From Pelargonium nanum (Eukaryota > Streptophyta > Magnoliopsida > Geraniales > Geraniaceae): a stretch of DNA of 25,796 nt. Where the stretch lies: NCBI GenBank assembly GCA_036897485.1, contig JAYMTF010001159.1, positions 1-25,796 of the forward strand, read 5' to 3'. The notes beneath the pieces are model-generated. The model was not told the origin of the DNA, ran no database searches, and saw only the letters and a program-made list of their open reading frames with translations. Shown in pieces: positions 20,204 through 25,796 of this stretch. The translations under genes were made by a program, and so were the position numbers. Every line of letters begins with the position of its first letter. Position 1 is the stretch's first letter.

Positions 20204-20211
20204 TCTCAACA
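20131..20211 (+). tRNA. tRNA-Leu(AAG): tRNA-Leu (anticodon AAG)
   Basis: The 81-nt cloverleaf has acceptor pairs GTTGAGA/TCTCAAC, a D arm GGCCGAGTTGGTCTAAGGC (A box), an anticodon stem CCAGA/TCTGG with loop TTAAGGT, a long variable arm, and the T arm GTGGGTTCAAATCCCAC (B box). The anticodon AAG reads CTT/CTC leucine codons. It has no intron, and discriminator A at 20211. It is almost identical to the plant consensus as I remember it, so probably functional. CAA at 20116 upstream fits a plant pol III start element. Confidence 0.97.
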
Positions 20212-20213
20212 AA

Positions 20214-20221
20214 TTTTTTTT
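20214..20221 (+). terminator. Pol III terminator of tRNA-Leu
   Basis: A run of eight T begins two bases after the tRNA 3' end, the normal termination signal for RNA polymerase III. Confidence 0.9.
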
Positions 20222-20228
20222 CACAACA

Positions 20229-20290
20229 TTTTCCACATTTATATATTGGGCCTGCTTTATGCAGCACTTTCCACATATATATTGGGCCTG
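20229..20290. repeat. Direct repeat with TGGGCC motifs
   Basis: Two copies of about 25 bp, TTTCCACATTTATATATTGG plus GCCTG and TTTCCACATATATATTGG plus GCCTG, lie 38 bp apart just after the tRNA. Each carries TGGGCC, and GGCCCA follows at 20314-20319. TGGGCC/Y is the site II element that TCP factors bind upstream of many plant housekeeping genes. They sit about 200 bp before the likely TATA box of the glycine-rich gene; a regulatory role is inference. Confidence 0.55.
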
Positions 20291-20498
20291 AGCCTGAAAC
20301 ATAAACAAAGAAAGGCCCAGTGGTTGCAGTACAGAAATGGTTTTCGAATATGGGCATGCTCACCATGCACCTCACCTTAACATCCTCATGCAAAAGGTTT
20401 CCACCACCAGAATGAATTGGCTCTACTCTCATGCATGCACTGCCCTCCAAGCCTCCCACCTTTTTTTCAAAATGGAGCCCTCCCTCCCTTCCAACAAT

Positions 20499-20506
20499 TA
20501 TATATT
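20499..20506 (+). promoter_or_regulatory. Possible TATA box of the glycine-rich protein gene
   Basis: A TATATTCA stretch about 220 bp before the ATG at 20724. If used, the leader would be about 190 nt. No better TATA lies closer. Confidence 0.35.
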
Positions 20507-20723
20507 CATACCATTACACATGAAGAACTAACAATTTTCTAATTCCAAGTTTATGTGACACCCTCTAGCATTGGCTAGAAGAGATCAAAGAGAGCTCATA
20601 TATTTGGTGAGAGCCAACACTAGTTACACTATTTTTAATTTCTTATTGCCATCAGTGTTTTGTTTATAATTTTAACTTTCTTCTTAATTTGTTAAGGTGC
20701 ACTTCATATTGATTTGGAGGGAA

Positions 20724-21173
20724 ATGGAGCCATCCATGGGAATTAAGTTCTCATCATGGGTTTTCGTTTTTGTTGGTTTGGGGGTTTTAAGTTATGTAGT
20801 TGTAGTAGAAGGTGGCAGAGAAGCAACCATCTTGAGTGATCATGGTATGCAAAGAGCCTTCCAAAATAGATATGGTAGAGCATTTCCGTCCACTGGTTAC
20901 GAGGAAAAACCAGGTAGTGATGGTTCTGCCTATGGACATGGTGGTGGCGGCGGCAGCGGCTACGGCGGTGGCGGCATTGGCGGTGTAATTGGTGGAGGTG
21001 GGGGCTTTGGGTATGGAAATGATGGCAAGGGCCATGGTCCTGGCAATGGAGGAAGTGGTGGTTATGGGATGGGCTCTGGCTCTGGCTCTGGTGGCTATGG
21101 CAAAGGAGGTGGTGGTGGTGGTGGAGGATATGGTCATCATGGGAAGTATGGTCCTGGTACCAAGAAAGACTGA
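20724..21173 (+). CDS. Secreted glycine-rich protein
   Basis: Glycine-rich protein of the secreted, cell-wall type, 149 residues in one exon. The start ATG at 20724 gives MEPSMGIKFSSW and then a hydrophobic signal peptide (VFVFVGLGVLSYVVVVEG, about residues 12-31). The frame opens upstream only through GTG, so 20724 is the first ATG; ATG at 20736 is an alternative. A non-repetitive segment follows, ILSDHGMQRAFQNRYGRAFP to about residue 70, then a Gly block with GGGGG, GYG and SGSG repeats to about residue 140, ending HGKYGPGTKKD. The non-repetitive segment would be the useful part for homology. AATAAA lies at 21302-21307. Function, wall structure or signalling, is unknown. Repeat length is likely to vary between accessions. 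Confidence 0.85.
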   Translation: MEPSMGIKFSSWVFVFVGLGVLSYVVVVEGGREATILSDHGMQRAFQNRYGRAFPSTGYEEKPGSDGSAYGHGGGGGSGYGGGGIGGVIGGGGGFGYGNDGKGHGPGNGGSGGYGMGSGSGSGGYGKGGGGGGGGYGHHGKYGPGTKKD

Positions 21174-21842
21174 TTTTAAAAAGCACAAGAATAAGGATTG
21201 AGTGTTTGTATTCTCCAACTTTTTAGCTTTCTTGAATTTTACCACCCTAAAAGAATGGTATCATCTTTTGCTTTTTGCCTAGTTTAGTGTCTCTATCTTG
21301 TAATAAATTATATCAAGTAGTTGAAGTTGATAATATGATACTCCTATCTCTTACTTGTTCCAATTTGCCTTCAGTTTTTACCCAAAACCAGAAGCAACCT
21401 ATTCCAAATACAACCTCAAAGACCAGTTTCTTTTTCCAAAAGCTAATGACATTATAGATTCTACAATTCAATACGTGAGGGGCATGGAAATGAACTGTAC
21501 ACGATAAACCATAACAAATATTAGGTAGGCATTTAAATTCTTATACGAATACATCTTAATCAAAGTCCAAACATCAATAAAGTATAATTCAAGATTCGGC
21601 GTTACCAAGGCATGAACACTTGAATTTATGCACACATTTTATACACCAGATATTCATCGTTCATCAGTCATTTATATAAACACACAATATTGATAGGTTA
21701 TTACGACAACTATAGGATAGTATGAACAGCACAGGAGCTTCCAACACTTGGAGGCTCGTTTTATAAATAACAATTAACTCAGTTCTGTTCGCCGAGAAGA
21801 ATGCCCCCTACTTGGGGTTATCAAGCAGCATAGCATTGCTTG
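21174..21842. other. Convergent 3' ends of the glycine-rich and ACBP3 genes
   Basis: This contains the 3' UTR of the glycine-rich gene (polyadenylation signal at 21302-21307) and, from the other strand, the 3' UTR of the acyl-CoA-binding protein gene. No other gene is visible. Confidence 0.5.
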
Positions 21843-24332
21843 TCATTCTTTCACCTGAACCATCAATAAACAAAGTCGTCGGTAAATAGGAATGTTTTGT
21901 ATTGCGTTTAAAAAGGAGAAAGATCATCATCATTATTCGGCAAATAAGTTAGTGCAAAGCACTGTTTTTTTTTCATCTTTCAGTTTTCTACACCTCTTAA
22001 GAGTAAAAGGATGCACGGAATGGAACAGGGTTACATAATTAACAATTAGAGAAGTTAAATAACATGACTCAAGAAAACATTTGGGTTACACATCATGGCT
22101 TAAGACTGTTGAACAGACAAGATACAAAAATACACTACTGTAGCACAAAATTAAAAATGAGCTTTGTTAAAAATGATTATGGAAGCAAGGCAACATGCAA
22201 GTCCCTCACTCAGGATTCAAGACTGCAACATACATTAATGTACGAGATCTCTCACAAAATTGATCTAACTTCTTTCAGTATTCTGAAATGCAGAAATGAA
22301 TCTAAATCTGATACTATTAGTAAGCATAAAAACTGGAATGCTCATTTTGTGCATTGATAGAATATGATAAAGCAGGATGAAAACAAAGAGCATATATTTA
22401 TCAGACTTATCCAACACACTCTTGAATAATCTAGAGGAAAATATAGTAAGAGCAGCGTAACTATCATACCTTTTCCACCAAGTCTGAGGTCTGAGTCAGA
22501 TGGTCACCCTCAACAGCAGTCTCCGTTTCAGATTTCCTGAAGAAGAATCATGGTTAGACAAGATGAAGATATGAAATGCGATAGCAGATTACGCAGAGTA
22601 CCTTTCATTTGTACAGTATGGTTCAAGGCGAGTCAATGTGCTCAATTTGGGATCCTGTGTACTGGTAATTCCTTCTTTTAAAACATCTGGTTTACCGTCT
22701 CCCTACAAAAAGAATAGCAAGGTTAGTAACACATTCCTGCAGTGAATGACATTAAGTCCCTATTCTTCAACACCAAAATACTTACAGCATAATAATCCTT
22801 CATCCATCCAGGAATTTTATCCGTAAGCAAGGCAACATACCGCTCCATAGCCACATCCGGGTTCATGTTCCCCAGCCTCTGCCAAGCATTCCTTGCACAA
22901 CGTAAGCAGTGCTCTCCATCACTCACACATAGCATCCCTCTACCCTGTTATTATAACTAGCAATCAAACTATATCATGCAATTTGGTATAGGGAGGCCCT
23001 GCAACTCTCCTGCACGTTCAGTCTATCTATTCCCTAACCGTGTCTTCAGGTAAAAAAGGTCATAAATCAATACCGTGCTATACTGCACGCAACCAACGCT
23101 ATGACAATTCTAAATGATCTAATAAAATCAATATCTTGGTATACTACAACCACAATTTGCACGCAATGAATATTCTAAATGATCTAGTGCCACCGCAAAG
23201 AGTCTCCAATCTTTTTGGTTCAGAACCTTAATCGCCAAATGATTTCTCTTCCAAGGCTACTTAATGGTGTAGATAACACAAAATGTATAACAAATCTATA
23301 CTTCCTGATTTAGCATTCAAGAGCATAACCTAAATTGGAAATTGTTATTGTTAAAACTCTCTTCCTGGCTCCATATTAGTGGCTATCCCCTCCACAATTG
23401 GGCTATCAATTCATGTTTCTTATGGATTCTAGTATAGATTATTCACAGTATAACCTAAAGCATTATCTAAAATGTATAGTTTCAGACAATTCAACAAGCA
23501 TAAACAGGTGAAAACAAATGTTGAAGAACGTTTGGTACCAATTAGCCCGAGCAGAGACCCGGAGAGCCATAGGCTGCGACTCGCGGCATGGCCCTTCAGT
23601 AGCAATCTTGTAAAGACCATACAACTCCATCTCCACATCACTCCCAATATCTGCCAACTGGTCACTGTGATCACCAGAGACAACATAGTTGGCCGCCGCC
23701 GCAAAAACCTTCTCCAAATCACTCCTCTCAATCCCCTCCCAATCATCCTCGTACCCCTCCACTCTCACCTCCTTCTCCTTAGCTACGTCGCGACCCTCCT
23801 CACACCTTGCAGCCCCAATTTCTTCATTTCCTTCTCCAATTCGCTCGTCTCCTCCATTTTTCCGATTCTCCTCCTCGCACCTAAAACCCCCAATTTCGCT
23901 GTTTTCGGCAACAGCAAGATCTTTGGTCACAGATTCAACCTGATCATCGTCAACCTTATCCTCTTTACCAGACATCGACTTCTCCAACTCCTCCGATGAT
24001 GATGGTTTCACCGACAAATCAACAACCTCGGATTCTTCGTGCAAGTCGCAAGCTTCCACAAAATCTTCCTCCGGAGCATGAGCTTGGAATCTATCCACCT
24101 CCGCTACCTCTCCCTGAACAGCCTCGAGTCTTTTGTCAGTCTCACGCCCCTGAGCTGATCTCAAGCTCAGCTCCTCCATAACAATCTTTTTAGTAAAATC
24201 AGCAGTTTTAGGATCGGAGGCGCGATCGGCGTCATTATCGGGAGCTAAGATAGCAGAGACGAGCTTGGCGACGAGGAAGGAGAGGGCAAGCGCGATGAAG
24301 GCGGAGAGGAAGAGCTCACGAGCCAGCTCCAT
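21843..24332 (-). CDS. ACBP3: Acyl-CoA-binding protein, ACBP3 type, five exons
   Basis: Binds acyl-CoA esters and acts in lipid traffic; ACBP3-type proteins enter the endomembrane/apoplast route. Exons: 24332-23539, 22891-22786, 22702-22602, 22536-22470, and a last coding piece 21854-21843 (VKE plus stop), giving about 359 residues, the family's usual size. An N-terminal hydrophobic segment (ELFLSAFIALALSFLVAKLV, about 6-25) is a signal or anchor. A long acidic low-complexity region follows (about 35-197), then the ACB domain at about 198-300, spanning the first intron: ELYGLYKIATEGPC, then SARANW joined to NAWQRLGNMNPDVAMERY. CoA contacts by alignment to bovine ACBP: Tyr238 (Y28), Lys242 (K32), Tyr283 (Y73), but Asn264 where K54 is expected. 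The last exon is the least certain: acceptor choice at 21855 or 21848 changes the C-terminal residues. Confidence 0.9.
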
Positions 24333-24620
24333 GATCGATCGTGCAGTAAAACGAAGAAAAAGAAGAGAGAATTTAGCAGAGCAAAAAAAAAAGAGTCAGT
24401 GATATGGAAGAAGGAGATTATGATGATGATGATTGAGAAGAAAAGGAAAAGGATATTTGCAGAGCAGAGAAAAGCATATTCGGGAGGGAAGGAGATGGGT
24501 TTTTTAGCTTTTGGTATTGATAAGTTTGAGGGGGTGGTCGACGTGGGACCCGTAATTGCTGCAAACGTTGGTGTCACGGACCTCCTCGATGTCCTCGCTC
24601 ACTGCTGACTTCAAATGTTT
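24333..24620 (-). promoter_or_regulatory. Leader and upstream region of ACBP3
   Basis: Directly before the ATG the minus strand is CT-rich (24355-24460), typical of a plant 5' leader. Further upstream lies GC-richer sequence with GGTCGACGTGGGACCC (24536-24551), which contains an ACGT core. There is no clear TATA box. Open frames on the plus strand here are antisense to this leader and are not supported. Confidence 0.35.
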
Positions 24621-25742
24621 TTCATAGAAAAGCCTGCAATTGCATAGCGGCGCAGTCTACGGATTTGGACAAATTGATCACTCCCCGCCACGGTTTACGT
24701 TATCCGTCCTCCGTCCACCTAACCTAACCTTTTAAATGATGTGTTGCGTCACTCGCCACTCGCCTTTTTTATGGCGCGTGTTCGGTTTCATATCCACTCG
24801 CCTTTAAGGACCCATTTTTGTGGACTTTGTACCAATTGGTAGAGATCGACACTTACCAAAGATTTAACTACAAAAGAGACTATTTTATACATATTAATCA
24901 AAACTATTTATTTGATCAGTGAATAATAAAACTTATTGTTGAGTGGATGGTAAAATATGACATTGTAGTGCGGTACTCGTTCAGCTAATTGAGCGTCGAA
25001 CTAATATGAGATCATTTTTTGTTTCGGTCAACATAACACTATTAGATGTGAGACTTATTTGAAAGAAAAAAAAAGTTTAAGTACTATATTAGAACCATAT
25101 CAATAGTTTATGTACCAAGTGGAAACAAAAATCAAATTGGTTACATCTTATAACAATATATACAGTTAAAGATTCAATACAAAACATTTTTTAAAATACA
25201 TCGGTAAATGTCGATCAAAGTTAATAAACATTGGTCAATGCAACTACATTAACAATTAACTATTGAAGTAAATAAATATAATAATAACTCCTAACTTGTT
25301 TAAGTTTTAAAATTTTCAAAACTTCTGACTTTTGAAGACTTAGTCACTACTTTTATTTTTGTAGCTCAAGGATATAATTATATTTTTAGTGGTGAGTCTA
25401 TAGTTACAAAAGTAGATGCATCCTTAGATAGTGTGAATGGACGGTAGCGAATGGACGGCACGTGGGGTAGATGCATTTGCGTGCTTATCCCATCCACATC
25501 ACCACAATGTCATCTACGGAGCATTAATTATGGTTTTCTCTTTCTCTATTGGTTGGTAGTTGGAAGGAAACTGTTCGAGTTTTGCCGTAAATAATTGGTC
25601 CACCACATCCCAATTTGGACTTCTACTATCACAGTAATGAATTTTTATGATTGTGTTTATTACTACTATAGTTTTTAGTTAACACAACAATTAGCTATTT
25701 ACTGAATCATAATCCCAGTATCACCTATGTAGTTACTAGTTA
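24621..25742. other. Gene-free region
   Basis: AT-rich, with no supportable gene or RNA. A 10-bp direct repeat GAATGGACGG (25435 and 25449) sits next to a CACGTGG element (25460-25466), which could be a G-box in a promoter of a gene beyond the window. Confidence 0.4.
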
Positions 25743-25796
25743 GAGCATCCACAATGCAGGTCCAAAATGCATTGGGACCTCAAAAGGGACTCTAAA
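25743..25796. mobile_element. Possible MITE end, cut by the window edge
   Basis: GAGCATCCACAATGC, preceded by TTA, resembles the outer terminus of a widespread class of plant MITEs (probably PIF/Harbinger type, which duplicate a 3-bp TTA/TAA target). The rest lies outside the window, so neither the opposite terminus nor the target duplication can be checked. Confidence 0.45.

Noticed and set aside
20111-20459. Minus-strand frames over the tRNA-Leu region (containing RVGFEPTPFRTRT)
   Set aside because: That peptide is simply the reverse translation of the tRNA T arm and variable arm; it is commonly mispredicted next to tRNA genes.
20743-21245. Two long minus-strand frames opposite the glycine-rich protein gene
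   Set aside because: They are His/Arg/Thr-rich mirror frames of Gly codons, with no signal or domain. They arise from the repeat composition.
22064-22357. 97-residue plus-strand frame
   Set aside because: It lies in intron 4 of ACBP3 on the opposite strand and shows no protein-like conservation pattern that I can recognise.
23472-24181. Plus-strand open frames within ACBP3 exon 1
   Set aside because: They are antisense to a well-supported coding exon and have no recognisable domain.

Overview
The window is nuclear DNA from a flowering plant, most likely a eudicot. The genes are split by short, AT-rich GT-AG introns, the protein families are plant types (apoplastic subtilase, C-terminal-domain acyl-CoA-binding protein, glycine-rich wall-type protein), and the gaps are AT-rich and full of small decayed mobile elements. 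I cannot name the species; an asterid would fit but is a guess.

Layout. 1-465: last two coding exons of a small glycine-rich protein (+), with a Stowaway-type MITE end in the preceding intron. 790-1075: scrap of a LINE RNase H domain (-). 1634-2134: two-exon cytochrome b5 (+). 2135-5240: gene-free, with a nest of repeats: two blocks of ~95-bp tandem units in opposite orientation (3425-3570 and 4686-4975) enclosing a GC-rich segment, a miniature LTR element of TRIM type with a 5-bp target duplication (4268-4654), and a SINE-like insert inside that. 5243-6799: four-exon gene for a syntaxin-6 N-terminal-domain protein (-). 7391-10630: unprocessed, broken copy of a plant RMT2-like ankyrin/arginine methyltransferase gene (+), with LTR-like, SINE-like and MITE pieces in its first intron. 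11588-13897: intronless, intact subtilisin-like protease, SBT1 class (-). 14050-20130: six kb without a gene, with a decayed LINE 3' end at 15985-16945 beside a tRNA-derived SINE-like piece. 20131-20211: tRNA-Leu(AAG) (+). 20724-21173: secreted glycine-rich protein (+). 21843-24332: five-exon ACBP3-type acyl-CoA-binding protein (-). 24333-25796: upstream region and gene-free DNA ending in a possible MITE terminus.

The genes look like independent housekeeping, membrane and cell-wall genes. Cytochrome b5, the syntaxin-like protein and ACBP3 all relate to endomembranes or lipids, but nothing in the sequence ties them into one unit. I see no CRISPR array, operon or gene cluster, and no clearly new biological system. 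The best leads are an acyl-CoA-binding domain in which one of the four key CoA-contact residues is changed, a cytochrome b5 intron that stays open in frame if retained, the nested repeat island at 3.4-5.0 kb, and the unprocessed methyltransferase pseudogene.
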